A stretch of 64,000 bases of DNA from Morella rubra (GCA_003952965.2 CM025855.1:307557-371556); one strand, 5' to 3'; positions 14,101 to 26,270 are shown, numbered from the stretch's first letter. The notes: generated from the letters alone by a model not told the origin. Numbers and translations: made by a program.

Positions 14101-15845
14101 GAAAAAGAGAGCACAAAGAAGGCAAAACCAATTTCTCTTCTCCGATTGATATCCAATATTCTATTCCTCTTTTCCCAAATGTTTACCCGTAAAAGGTATA
14201 TTTTTATGTTAGACATAGGTAGCAAAGGTGCAATAATCATAATCTTGAGTACTACCTCTCCAACTCTTGATATAATATCCTTTTTTTTAGGTAAAGAGAA
14301 AAATCTTAGATATTTACTATGTACTGAATTTGTATGAATTTGACTTAACTTGGATCCACTTAATAGGTTTTAATGTTAAGGACAAACTCGGATACATACA
14401 TCGATAATAAAATCGGGACCTATTTGTCGATATGGAGTACTTTTGACCAACTCATCCTTGCCAAGCTGCAGGAGAAAATATGTTGCTTGCTTTAATCTGA
14501 TCATAAAAACGAAAATGACAAAAACAAAAATCTTTCTAGCTTGAGACCAGTCTAGGAGTTAAGATCCGAGCAGACCAATTTCCAAATGGCGGTCCCAATG
14601 CAAAATCCAATTTGACCAAGTAACATAACACGTAAATGATTGCAAAATCAGTAGGAAAATTCTTGTGGGAATGGCATTTATGCCATTTCGACGGAGGCCG
14701 ATAAAGCTATTTTACTATATATTTCGACTCAATAAGAGCGAGTAAATTCTTTTAGGTAGGATTAATAATTCCAATTTGTTTAGCAATTTATTGTATGTCG
14801 GAGGTGATATGTATTTCTGTGGTTGGGGCAAGGCGAACGTAGGCAACTTTCGAGGGTTTGAAATTCTGTGCTCAGACGAAAAGTCACCACCGGAAACCAC
14901 CGGGAAACGTCCGTGACAAAAACCAGGTACGAGAATTTCGAATCCAGTTAACCGGTTCAAAGAAATTTCAAACTCACGGGTCGGTCATGTGAAAACGTCC
15001 TATTACTCGTTTCCCATTGGTCCACGTTTCGACGCGGTCGTTTTCTTCGCCGTTCTGGATTGCATTCTTGGGGTTTTCGTGGCAAGCATTCTCGAAAGCT
15101 TTCTAACAGCCCCGTGAGGGGAACACTGCCGAATAAGGGTGGAAGTTCGAAACATGTTCCCCACATTTTTGGCAGGCGCGTGTGTTACACAGCGTCCGAA
15201 ACAGCTGCTGAGGTGATAAGAGTTCTGAATTTGTGTACTAAAAAAAAATTTGGTAATAAAGGTTGAAAGGATGTGATATTGAATGATTTTTTAATTGAAT
15301 TCCATTAAAAAGATAAGTAGAGGGTTTTGATGGAAAATATAATAGAATTTGTTAAAAAGAAAGAGAATATTTGATGTAATTTTTTTAAATAAAAATATTA
15401 AAGTGGTGTGAAAAAGTATTGAAATGTGTGTAAGTTTTTTTTGAGATTTTGATTTTTAGTTTTAAAAAGTTTTGGTTGAGTTTTTGAAATTTTTTATTTT
15501 GAAAAGGTAGAATACATTATCTGGAATAGAAAGCGTGGGTTCTCATGCGGCGGATACAAGAGCGGGTTCTCTCCCGGAACAAACTTTACCATGATGCATC
15601 AAAAGAGTAAGCACCGTAGATTCCAGATCAACTAAGGAATCCAACCGTGAATATCGCATGGCGCTCATATTTTACATTCACATTTTTAGATGACCCAAAA
15701 TCGGGGGAGCGGTAATTTGGAAGCCTCGCCCGCTCATTCTCATCCTGACCCTTCCGACTTCCGTTATAATCATCTAAAAGAATCCATTTTATCAAACCCC
15801 ATAAGCAAAAGCAACGAAACGACCTCTTTCTCTCTCCTTGCCCCC

Positions 15846-15875
15846 ATGCGTTTCCTCAAACACCAACTCCTTTAA
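15846..15875 (+). other. Nine-codon upstream ORF in the SCL8 leader
   Basis: An ATG at 15846 opens a frame reading MRFLKHQLL and closing with TAA at 15873-15875, about 100 bases before the SCL8 start and out of frame with it. If transcription starts upstream of 15846, scanning ribosomes would meet it first. The transcription start is not known, so its presence in the mRNA is inferred. Confidence 0.4.
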
Positions 15876-15978
15876 CCCCTCTCTATTCCTCCTACCCGGC
15901 TTCTCTGTCTTTCACTATTCTCTCTCTCTCTCTCGCAAACCATCCTCCGACTCACAAGAGGAGAGAGGAGGAGAGGAA

Positions 15979-17970
15979 ATGGCATCGGGCTTCAGTGGAG
16001 GTGGGGCCCCCGACTTCTTCACCGGCCGATCCATCCCCTCCAACCCCTCCATGTCGAACCAACAACACCCTCAGCATCCACAGCTTCCCTACCGATCGCA
16101 ACTCCCCGGTCTCTTTCTTGACCAGTCAGCCCAGATCGCTCGCCAGCAAGCTCTACCCAGCGTGATCGGTAAGCGAACCCTCTCCGAGTTCCGAAACCCC
16201 GCGCAGTTCCAGAACCAGATGGGCCTCAATGGTCTTTTACTCCGCTCCGTCAAGCCCCGGAGGACTTACAACCACACCTCCCCCATATCTCCTCTATCCC
16301 CCATAGATTTTTCCTCTCCCCCTACCACAACTACTTCTCCAGACATGTCCTCTTTGCTGTTATCGCCGCAACAGCAGCAGCAGCAGCAACAACACAACAA
16401 CAACACGGTTCGGCGCCCCGCCGTCTTGGAGCAGCAACAGCAGCAGCAGCAACAGCTTCAGTCTCAGCCGATTTCCTCCATGGGAAACGCAACAATTATT
16501 CAACAATACAGCAATTCTAATTCCGCGACCTTACCGTTGCCGGAAGTTCCTTACATGGATACGACGACGACACCCACCAATACGGTCGCTCCCAACAAAG
16601 TCTTGTCGTCCGCCCAGGATTTGTCGGATGAGAAAATGATGCTCCGGTATCTGGAGAAACGATTATTAGATGACGACGATGACGTCAACGACGAAAGCGA
16701 CGACGCTTCAGTGATTACGAAGAGTGGGTGGTCCGAGACCATACAGAGTCTGATTAGTCCGACCCAGAAACCCATTTCGACCTCACCCACTTCGTCTACC
16801 TCGTCGTGCACCTCCTCGGTGGCGTCGCCTGGCTCCACTTGTTTAAAGCAATCGTTAATGGAGGCGGCGACCAGCATTTGCGAGGGCAAAAACGACGCCG
16901 CGGTGGAGATCCTCACGCGCCTCTCCCAGGTCTCCTTGAATCCCAAAGGTAATTCCGAGGAAAGGCTGATGAGTCACATGGTCGCCACCATGAAATCGAG
17001 GGCAAACCCGCTCGTAAACCCACCGCCCGTTGCCGAGCTGTTCAGTAAGGAACACGCTGACTCGACCCAGCTGCTCTACGAGATGTCTCCCTGCTTCAAA
17101 CTGGGGTTCATGGCGGCCAACCTCGCGATTCTCGAAGCCACCATAGACGAGAAATCAGACAACGGCAACAAAATTCACGTGATTGACTTTGATGTTGGGC
17201 AAGGTGATCAGTATGTGCATCTTTTGCACGCGCTCTCGGCGCGTCAGAACGGTAAGCCATTCGCCGTGAAGATCACAGCTGTTGCAGATCATAAGGGTGG
17301 GGAAGAGAGGCTGGGTACGGTTGGTAAGATGCTGAGCCAACACGCCAAACAATTCGGCGTCAGTTTCATATTCAAAGTCGTGGATAGTCCCAAACTCGGC
17401 GAGTTGACTCGTGAGTCCTTGGGTTGTGACTCGGACGAGCCACTGGCTGTGAATTTCGCTTTCAAGCTGTGCAGAATGCCAGACGAGAGCGTGTCCACCG
17501 ATAATCCTCGGGACGAGCTGCTCCGGCGAGTGAAGGGGCTGGGACCACGCGTGGTGACGCTTGTGGAACAGCAGATGAACACCAATACAGCGCCGTTCAT
17601 GGCGAGGGTGACGGAAACGTGCGCGTATTATGGTGCTCTGTTTGACTCGATCGAAGCTACCGTAGCGAGGGACAGAGCGGACAGAGGCAAAGTCGAAGAG
17701 GGACTGGGTAGAAGGCTGGCAAACTCGGTTGCGTGTGAGGGGAGGGACCGTGTGGAGAGGTGCGAGGTTTTCGGGAAGTGGCGAGCCCGGATGGGCATGG
17801 CCGGGTTCGAGTTGAGGCAACTGAGTCAAAACGTCGCGGAGACAATGAAGACGCGACTCAGTGCAGGTGGGAACCGGGTCAACCCGGGGTTCACGGTTAG
17901 CGAAGAAAATGGAGGAGTATGCTTTGGTTGGATGGGGCGGACCCTCACCGTCGCATCTGCTTGGCGTTAA
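15979..17970 (+). CDS. SCL8: GRAS transcriptional regulator SCARECROW-LIKE 8
   Basis: Single exon, 663 residues. The N-terminal 290 residues are variable and low in complexity. They hold two polyglutamine tracts (about 131-138 and 152-159), Ser/Thr/Pro-rich runs and an acidic Asp run near 231-235. The GRAS domain fills the rest: first leucine-rich region from about 292 (LMEAATSICEGKNDAAVEIL), the VHIID-type core at about 400-411 (HVIDFDVGQGDQ), the PFYRE-like part, and the C-terminal SAW motif ending in VASAWR. Single-exon structure and the SCL8-specific phrases SVIGKRTLSEF and LLLRSVKPRR support the name. It is a nuclear regulator without a classic DNA-binding domain and probably acts with partner transcription factors. 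The ATG at 15979 follows a purine-rich leader and a CT run. The frame is open further upstream, but without another ATG. Leu/Ile-poor low-complexity DNA makes the minus strand look falsely open. Confidence 0.95.
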   Translation: MASGFSGGGAPDFFTGRSIPSNPSMSNQQHPQHPQLPYRSQLPGLFLDQSAQIARQQALPSVIGKRTLSEFRNPAQFQNQMGLNGLLLRSVKPRRTYNHTSPISPLSPIDFSSPPTTTTSPDMSSLLLSPQQQQQQQQHNNNTVRRPAVLEQQQQQQQQLQSQPISSMGNATIIQQYSNSNSATLPLPEVPYMDTTTTPTNTVAPNKVLSSAQDLSDEKMMLRYLEKRLLDDDDDVNDESDDASVITKSGWSETIQSLISPTQKPISTSPTSSTSSCTSSVASPGSTCLKQSLMEAATSICEGKNDAAVEILTRLSQVSLNPKGNSEERLMSHMVATMKSRANPLVNPPPVAELFSKEHADSTQLLYEMSPCFKLGFMAANLAILEATIDEKSDNGNKIHVIDFDVGQGDQYVHLLHALSARQNGKPFAVKITAVADHKGGEERLGTVGKMLSQHAKQFGVSFIFKVVDSPKLGELTRESLGCDSDEPLAVNFAFKLCRMPDESVSTDNPRDELLRRVKGLGPRVVTLVEQQMNTNTAPFMARVTETCAYYGALFDSIEATVARDRADRGKVEEGLGRRLANSVACEGRDRVERCEVFGKWRARMGMAGFELRQLSQNVAETMKTRLSAGGNRVNPGFTVSEENGGVCFGWMGRTLTVASAWR

Positions 17971-20900
17971 CTTCACTCATTTCCATCTTTCAATCGCTCT
18001 TTTTAATATTATTACTACTGTTAGTACATTGTTATATTGTTGACGTTTTCCTTAGAAAATGGAGAAGGAAATGAAAAAAAAAAAAAAAAGGACCCCTTCG
18101 GAACCACAACCAATAAAAGAGTGTTTGGATTCCCAAGAAAATTCTAGTGCACTGAGGTCTATTTGTTTATCATTTGGTTTGTGTGCGCGAGTGAAAGTAG
18201 TAGGTGTTTGGTATGTGGCTGACTTTGTAGCATTTATGCATTTGCCTTGACAATACCAACAATGGAGGGCTCCACTCTGATGGAGGAATTATATTTGGGT
18301 CTCGGTTGGAATTCACTTTTTCTGGAATCTCTGTTATTCTTCAAGTACGACGTGTCAATGACTCACTGGTTTTCGTTTAGATCACTTTCTTTTTGCTTCG
18401 ACCTATTTCCTTAGGAATGGGTTGGATTGGGTTTCACTTTCACGTGCAGAGGAAAGCATTGGACACTGTAATCTCCTGTTAATGTTCCTTTACCAAAACT
18501 TGTCAAAGTCCCAAACAACGTTGTATTCGTTTAGATGTTTGCTTGCACATGCTTGATAAAACCCATAACAAACCCGATCAAAAATTCTAGCCCGTGGTGG
18601 AGAATTAGCTCAAATTGGGCGTGCAAGGGTTATATTTACATGACTGCAATTGGCACGGTTTTATGGATGCGTGGAAGCCTTCGTGTTGTCCATCTACGCC
18701 CATATATATATATAATGGTGGGGGTCCCCCTGTTTTGGGTTCTGCCTTGTCGGAGGAGATCAGTGGGTTAGAGTGAAGACCATTGGCTACAACGTTGGTG
18801 CTCCTTATTGTTTTACAGGTCGCGCTGGGTCGAGACAAAAGAAGAAGAAGTATGCGGTAGAAACATGCTCCGCATATCTTGATCAAATGCGTCGAGTGCT
18901 GCAGCAATTTGCAGAGTCATGATTGCTCCTAGTAGCTAAGATAAGCAGGAGAAGTGTGATTAAAGTTTCACGAACCACCTCCTCAAAATAATCTGCTGCT
19001 ACCTAACAACACCGACATCTAGCGAACGAACTGAAAAAACATATCTATGGATCGTGGAATTTTTATAAAACAATATGGCAGGAACAGTTATTCAGTTCTG
19101 GTGAAGTAGAGAAAATTAAACAGGATGGTTTTTTTTGGGTGGAGAAACATAAATGCAGAGCGAAAACGGGAGTTGATTGAGGCATCATCATCGTCATGGT
19201 AGATAGCAATGGAATCTTTTGGCATTGGAGGAACATAAATGCACTTAGAAAATTTCAGGTAATTGGAGAAGGTAACGAAGGAAACTGTCCGTGATAGGCA
19301 GGGAGGGGGGGTTGCCTTTCTTTTTCGGGTAGTAAAATCTTCAAGGAAAGAAAACAAATTGAATGAGGTAATACAGAAAAGTAGAAAACTTTGATGCAGA
19401 ACAGTAAATGATGTGCAGAGACCGCTCTCGCTGCTGGATTTGATGGGGCTGAATAGATTATCACGAAAATGGATGTCGCCCAAAAGCAAGATGGAAAAAA
19501 GGAAACCACATTAGTAAAGTCAAAACCTTTTTATTTCTTTGATATTCCCCTTTTTAAACCCGGCATTAAAGCGAATAATATTTCATCTTCTAATCACACT
19601 TTATCCATCATTTCAGTGCAGTGACATCAACAAGCACCCCTTAGAAAAAAAAAAAAGAAAAAAAAAAGACATCACAAGCACCCATATCTTCAATCCTTTT
19701 TTTTTCTTTCTTTCTACTAAAATTACAAAAATATAACCAATGCTATAATATTAAGTCACCTTGTTTTTTTCCTTATAGTGAAAAACCCTATTTAAAGTCA
19801 CAGTGATGTGGCAACAATTAAGGAAGATTTTTTTTGTTTTAAATTCGGTACACATAATTTTATCTTTATTTGTAAATCATATCTAATCATTGTCACTATT
19901 CATTTACAGCAAATCCGAAAACAACCCCCTATCTAAAAAGGAAAGCTCTAAGTTTGTTCCATTCTAATGAAGAAAGAACAAATTTAAGCGAAATTGTCCT
20001 TTTTTTACCTTTGAATCTGGTATTATAAATTTTCCTTCCACATACAATAAGTAGAAGAAGATGCCGTCCCATGGCGGAGCCAAAAGGCTGGATACAATAA
20101 TCAGAAAAAAAGGGGGGTTTGTCCTTGAGGAAGACAGCTTTTTTATTGACTTTTTCAGAGGTGGGAACACAAAGGCAACAAGCTGTTTACTTGTTTCAGT
20201 GACTCTGCTTTTTTTTTTTTTTTTATCTGCGAAGTAGCAAACTCTTCCAAACCCATTCATTAGGAATTGGGCCAGAGGGTACCTAAACTGGCAGGAAGAT
20301 AATAACCAGTGATGACAGATTAATGTGTCCACGAGCTTAATTACTACCCTATCTCCCTATATATACTAATCTCCTCAAATTATCTGCAACCATATTAACA
20401 TTTTATAATCATTTTTGTCTGAAAATTTGTTAAGCAAAATGGATTGGTATATTTGATGTGCTAATGAAGGGTCAATTTTTCTGCCTAGGAAAAAAAAAAG
20501 GCTTCAACTTTTGTGATAGTTGGACCACGTGTGCAGACTAAAGCACACATTGTGCACTCAATTTTCCTTTTTCTAGAATGAAAATGCATAGAGATGCTCG
20601 TGCTGTAGACTTTGTTTGTTCTTCTGGATCCAAACAAATACTGATTCCCAATGTAGTAGTCTACGGATGATTTGGACCATATGCCAAAAGCAATAGATTG
20701 TTAATTAATATATTTATATATTGCTGCATGAGGGATTCCATGTAGAACTCTGATTGACCGTTCTGCATTTAGAAATCTCTCTAGGAAGGAATCATGGTAG
20801 AAGAAAGAACCGGCCGCGTTGAATTCTCAAATTGGTACAGACTACTACTTTTTTTCACGTGGTCGAGGACCTTTGAATCCTCTGTAGTCTCTAGAATGCT

Positions 20901-22764
20901 ACAAGAAATTGGAACCGGGTTGAATTCTCACTCGGGCTGGTCACAGAATGTACACTTTTGCTTGTTCCCTGAAAAACATGACATATAACATGAGGACCCA
21001 ACACATTCAAGTGGAGGTTTTCAAACAGTTCTGGAACCTGGCGTGTTCGATCGGTGACTTTTCATTTTGTCTGCATGAGCTGCTGCGCGCTGTTCTACGG
21101 CTAGAACGAATATGCCTTGGAACAATGTATATATATAACGAGTTGATGTCAACTGTTTTCTTCGGAGAATAAAATAGACGTTGCCGTTTCAGGAGTCTCC
21201 CATGTTCACGGAACCACCGAAAGAGAAGCACGCCATATGAGACAAAAAGGTTTTTCGACGAAATTATAACCAAGTATATACCACGAAGGGTTCCTATGCT
21301 TATATACGTGCATAATAATCATTTTGCCTTATTAGCTAGAGAGCAAAATAAAAAGAAAGGTAAAAAAAGGGTATAATTTCCCGGTTGAAAATTCAGTGAT
21401 GGAACACACACACACACATATATATATCTAAATGCATGCTAGCTAGAGAGTTGTATAATTCAGTGATGGAACACACACACACACACACTTTGAGATTTTT
21501 TCATTGGTTCTGATCAAAGTCAACACGGATCCTCTCCGAAGAACTTATTCCAGCTGTGATGTAAAAGGATATTATTTCTGTGGTTGCCTGCTCCCGTTTT
21601 CCTCTTGCTCACCGACCCTTTTCTGCTTACAGTTCAAAGAACCTTCATTAGCAAATATACGAGGAAATAATTAGTTTAAACCAGCAAACTCAACCATTTG
21701 ATTTGCAAGCATTTTTTCCGCAACTGCATTGACGCTTGACCTATCTTTTAGGCGCAAACTTGGCATATCAATATTGGACCCCTGAAGGCGTAGAGTCAAC
21801 AGTATACCGTGCTCGATTTCTTCACTGGGCTCTGAAACCAAATCCTAAACCCATGCCAAACATGGGCCAAGTTAATTAATCCGGGTTTCGCTTGTTTGAG
21901 TTTAGCGCTGAAAAGTAAAGGCCCATTCAGACTTTGGCAACAGCCGTTTGGTTTTATTTACGGTTTTGCTGAATTAAATGGCAGGGAAAGCAGACCTCTT
22001 TAGAAGCCCATGACTAGAGTACGTATTACTAAAATCGGAAGCCTTAAATAAAGTAAAGGCCTGTACCACTTTGTTTATAGCTTTAGAGCCTCGACTCTTG
22101 ATCTTGTTTGTTTTCTTCAATCGTAACTCTGTTTCTTTTTTCTTTTCTGTTTGCTTTCTTTCTTTCTTGATTCACTTGCGTTTGTCTTTTTGGGCAGTTG
22201 GCTATTGTTGGTGCTACTTTTAATAATTTTAACCCAAAAACTCTGACTTCTATATGTATCGGGAAAGGATTCCCTCCTAAGAGGGAATTATAATGAGTCT
22301 TAACAATCGGGTGGAGTCCTCCAAGAATGGTAAAGTAAAAAATTCAGGAAGAATACAAAAATTAATATAGTCCATTTAGATGTAATTGATCCCATCCATT
22401 CATTAATGTGTTGTCATCCATCCAATAGCTTATTAGAACCCATTAGATAATTCATTCTTAAGAGAAAATCCGAGTCCATATATATCAAGATGATCACAAT
22501 CTTTGGCATCGTCAAATACTGTGATTACTGCTTCAATATTGTAAACCCATGAGTTTCCCAATGCTTAAATATAGTAATAGTATAAAGCTGATGAGTGTTT
22601 ATTCAACGTAGCTTTCTCGAGGTAAAGAAGTACATGATACAAATATAACTCGATTTATTTGGGCAGATAGAAAGAGCAGATGACATAAGCTTCTGTGAAA
22701 TGCTGTTGCGGGATCAAAACTCTCCTTGGCCAAGCTTCTTTGGTGGTTCGCAGTCAGCTAGCCA
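17971..22764. other. Spacer downstream of SCL8
   Basis: The first few hundred bases should hold the SCL8 3' untranslated region, with several possible poly(A) signals between 18000 and 18260. The rest is AT-rich with T-runs (around 20208-20224) and a locally duplicated (CA)n microsatellite (about 21388-21490). No gene was recognised. Confidence 0.55.
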
Positions 22765-23079
22765 TCATAAGTAACCAGACAATAATAATATATCTGAGCA
22801 CTCTTTCCCAAAATTCACGCAAGTGTTTCCCATATTTTTCACAATCTGCTAACAGCAATCCTAGGTAATGTTAACATCGTGTGCTTTGTCTATCATGTTC
22901 AGGAATACTTCTTTTGCACAACTTGGTTCCACGTTTTTGGTGCATTCCTCGAAGCACTTGGTGTACCAGGGTTCAGCCTCTGGTGACAATACTTTGTTAA
23001 GTTTATATTCGGATCTAGCCAGCTTCGATGTTGAAGGGAGGCTTGTATAATCCGATTCTGGTGCATTCATTTTCTTCAA
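22765..23079 (-). pseudogene. Decayed prolamin-like (ECA1/EC1-type) cysteine-rich secreted protein gene
   Basis: The minus-strand frame reads PEAEPWYTKCFEECTKNVEP, then SCAKEVF, and runs on past 22861 as DCC, QIVKNMGNTC and GKECSDI to a TGA at 22765. The spacing C-x3-C, C-x2-E, CC and C resembles the plant prolamin-like family (PF05617), small secreted proteins mainly of the female gametophyte and seed. Two in-frame TAG codons sit immediately around the DCC motif, at places where this family usually has Glu/Asp and Gln/Tyr. No signal peptide precedes the domain: upstream on this strand is a long A-rich stretch. Hence a fragment that has lost its 5' end and carries two nonsense changes. The family call rests on spacing alone and could be wrong. 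Confidence 0.5.
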
Positions 23080-25167
23080 TCTTATTCTCTTTTTCTTTTT
23101 CTTTTTTCTGTTTGTTTTTATTTTTTATTTTTTTATCTAATGGGCCGATTAGGGTGGCCCAACATCGCGTACTGGGTTGGCCCATATGTATAATGGTACT
23201 GGACCTGCTGGTCTGATATTTAAGTAAATAGAGTAAATAGGTAAGGGTAGTAATGTCAATGTACAAAATGTTACCGTTGAAACAACATTTCGTGGATGTT
23301 TATAAAGACTGGCGAATTTGATTAGATGACCCACTTTTCAAAAACTGCCGACCGCAACCAGAAGATTCATAGAGTAAAAGCGAGACAATTGACGTGAAAT
23401 TCCAAGAGAAAATCGGAAAATTAAAGCAAGAAGGATCGCCTCCTTTGATACCCATTCGTGAGTGCTCCTTCTCAGTTTTGTGTTATGATCTTCCTTTTCC
23501 AAGTGATATGATCGAAAATCAGATGGATAAGAGTATAGATGAATATCAAATACCAAAATAGGGGAAAGGGTAAGAAGACATAACAAATCTTGAGAGAGGA
23601 AAATAGGAAATATTGGACAGTAGAGTTCGTTGATTAGATCCAATGTTTTGTTATGCTCAGTTATCTTTTGTGTGTGCTTGTGTGTTTTGTCATTTATTGT
23701 TGATTTTTTTCGTAAAGTGGGATAATAATCGAATTTTACTACCCAAAGTATCGTTTCCCTTTCTCTCTTTTCTCAACAACCAAACAACGGGTAAGATTTT
23801 TTGTGGACCCCTCTTAAAGGGTTGCTGAACATCTGAAGGATCTTTGGACTAATGCACGCAAGCTACAAGATTTATCTGTCTTTTATTTAGAAAAAGGCTT
23901 CCTTTGTGCTTTCTGATGATTTCGTATTTTCTTCCGCGAAGCATTTAGGGTTCTAAGCACGCAACATAAAATTTGGAAAAGCAAGAAAGTAATCTTGCTT
24001 GTTTGGTTAACAGTTGGGGAAAAAAGAAGTGAAAAGGAAACCGTATACTTGAGTTTTAATTTTCTTTTCTGGGGACCTCCCCTTCTTCGCAGGAAAATAA
24101 ACAAAAAAAAATAGAGAGGCAATCGGAAATGTAGGAGCTAATTCTTTTTTCTTCCCAGTTCTGTGTCCTCACAGAGGGTTCTGATGAAGCTTTTTTTGTT
24201 TCTTTTCCTTTTTTTCAGGGGTTCTTGATCAAGTAAGTAGATTGGGCTTGCTTTTGTGTTTGAAGAATTTAGAGGCAACCCATGAGCTGTGCCTTTTCTG
24301 TGTTTTTGAATGGATTTCCCTTCGAAATAACAAAAATGAATATCTGGGGGTGTCGTCTTTGTGGTATTGCACATGCTAGATGGCGATTTATGGTAACTGA
24401 TGGTTTTTCTTTTTGAGCTGTAAAGGTAGTTATAAGCATTGTCGATAGTTCACCTTTTGAAGGAATTTTATGTTATGTGCAGAAGACTGACCTATAATTG
24501 TGGTGTTAAGTTTGCCATCGCGGCAGTCAATTGAGGATGGTGGCACAAAGAATTCATTGTGTCCTAGCAGCTATTTGTACAAATATAGGGAATCATTTTG
24601 TGATATTATTAGTTATTAGAATGCTTCCAATCGTGTGTTGTTTTAGTTTGTTTTGTTCAATCTGCATTCCCATCCTGTGGCCAAATTAGTATTCAACTGT
24701 CAGCAATATCGAACACGTCTTCTACCTGAATAAAGTCCATAAAGGTGAATCATTCATGTCCTAACAGAAAACAGAGCTGGTGAATAGCATTTTCTGCCAA
24801 GGCAATTAAAGAGTTGAGGTACATCAACATCCAAATTGCTGGTTAGAAGGGTCTGAGTTATTGGTGGTGGTCAACCTATCGCTATAAGTCAACTTCGGCT
24901 TTGATCTCTTTCTTTGAGAACTTCTATATCATTACACCCTCTTGGGGATGTCACAGGATGTTGTCTTATGAGTTATGATGTCACTTATAGAGGGTTTTGG
25001 ATGCTATTTCAGTCTCATTTTTGTTTATTAGATTTTCCCTCCCTTCATATTAGAACAATATCAGCTGAATTGAGCAGTTATTTTCTATGATGCATGTTTA
25101 CTTTTTGATCTGTATGATCCTGGCTTTTTCAGGGTATATTGCTTTGAATTTTGCTCACACATAAAAA
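23080..25167. other. Spacer and probable 5' leader of the PATRONUS gene
   Basis: AT-rich DNA with T-rich runs. The part near 25.1 kb should include the leader and promoter of the plus-strand securin gene. A leader intron is possible but I could not place it. An AACGG core lies at about 23784. It resembles the core of mitosis-specific promoter elements, but one five-base match is weak. Confidence 0.45.
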
Positions 25168-26269
25168 ATGGCAATGCAAGCTGACCGTCTGATTCAAGAC
25201 CAGAACTTCAATGCTCTCTACAATGGTATAAAACCCATGGTTTCCTTGTAAAGTTTAAATTGGTTAATTCTATCTGCTAATCAATTGAGTTGGTTTAGCC
25301 TAACCTTATGATATCTATGGCAGGTACTTCTGTTGGAGGGAAGACTAATAAATTCCTGAAAGCAGAGAGGAAAGGAGGAGGGCTTGGTGGGAGGAAACCA
25401 CTTGGTGATTTATCGAATTCTGGGAAGCCTGCTCTTCTAAATGAAGCACCAAAAAAGCAAACTTCCAAGCATCTCACTTTTATTGGCCAAGATTCTGGCG
25501 CTTCTAAGCTCAGAAATGATACGAACAAAAAGAAGAGCATTTCTAGAGCCTCAGAGAGGACACAGACTGGTAGCAGGAAAGCGCTTTCTGACATTTCAAA
25601 CTCTGGCAAGGCTCGTTTTCATGAGGAACCAAAGAAGAACCTTAATCTGAAGCTTAGTGCTGTGGCAGAGGAACCACTGGATCTTCCCAGTGCTATCGCT
25701 GAGGAACAATTTCTGCACAATCATCAAGAGTGCATCAAAGCACAGACCAAGGCCATGGACATGGATGAATTTCTGAAGACAATTGGATTAGATAATGGTA
25801 ATCTCGAATTTAAAAGCCTCTACCCTTGCTTTGCACCTTTACCTAGACATTGATTGGGGATTCAATTTTTTTTCTATATTTGTTATTTTTTTCAGCTCAT
25901 TCAAAATGCTTAGCATCTCCACCACCAGTGTTATGTAAAGTACAGGTGAGTTCGCATTTTCTTTAGTAATTTTGGTTTTTTGTGTTTCTTCGAAGCTTTT
26001 CTTCTAGGTGGCTTTAATGATAAGTACTTGCCCTTCTATGGATGCAGATTGGAAGCCCCCTGAAGGAGTACCATCTTGAATTGGAAGAGATTGCTGAGCA
26101 CGTGATTGAGGATGGAGGACCTTCTTGGAAGCATGAGCTGCTGTCTGGCAAGCCTGCCTCTCCACCTCCTTGCAAGACCCCAAAATCAGCCTATCATTTC
26201 ACAACCTGGAAGGACTGCGAGCTCATCAATTTTGAGTTGATGGAGAGTCCAGAATTGTCAAGGCATTGA
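25168..26269 (+). CDS. PATRONUS-type plant securin (PANS1/PANS2-like)
   Basis: Four exons in phase: 25168-25225, 25324-25797, 25896-25945 and 26048-26269, giving 267 residues. The protein has two near-identical destruction-box modules, RKPLGDLSN at residues 43-51 and RKALSDISN at 104-112, both fitting RxxLxxxxN. A conserved block follows, EEQFLHNHQECIKAQ at about 146-160, then DEFLKTIGLD and an acidic C-terminal part (SPLKEYHLELEEIAEHV). The order of a basic N-terminal half, D-boxes, the F-L-H-x-H-x-x-C-I-K block and an acidic tail matches PATRONUS proteins, which protect centromeric cohesion by inhibiting separase and are destroyed through the anaphase-promoting complex. The name rests on my recollection of that family. 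The start ATG is the first of two close ones (M1, M3). The gene lies head-to-tail with the next gene, 520 bp upstream of its start. Confidence 0.82.
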
Positions 26270-26270
26270 T

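Larger units (their letters stand above)
4631..15978. other. Long AT-rich spacer, no convincing gene
   Basis: About 11.3 kb between the divergently placed MATE and SCL8 genes. It holds promoter DNA of both at its ends, a (TA)n run at about 8022-8053 and another at about 12716-12731, several T or A homopolymers, a GC-rich hairpin at 9194-9221, a possible small inverted-repeat element near 10971-11113, and two GC-rich patches (about 11.70-12.05 kb and 14.85-15.20 kb) in otherwise AT-rich DNA. Open frames are short and carry no family motif that I recognise. One 82-codon frame at 10696-10944 is mentioned separately. Confidence 0.6.

Noticed and set aside
15838-15978. In-frame N-terminal extension of SCL8
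   Set aside because: The upstream frame is open but contains no ATG. The extension would start at TTG, and the ATG at 15979 begins the family's usual N-terminus.
16551-17976. Long minus-strand open frames (131, 273 and 103 codons) across the SCL8 gene
   Set aside because: They are antisense shadows of a GC-rich, Ser/Asp/Gln-rich coding exon. They have no motif of their own, while the plus strand carries a complete GRAS protein.
21388-21490. Duplicated segment AATTCAGTGATGGAACACACAC read as possible element ends
   Set aside because: Both copies run into a (CA)n microsatellite, so local slippage or a simple duplication explains them without a mobile element.
23778-23795. Mitosis-specific promoter element upstream of the securin gene
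   Set aside because: Only the five-base AACGG core is present and the flanks do not fit the longer consensus. It also lies over 1.3 kb upstream of the start codon.
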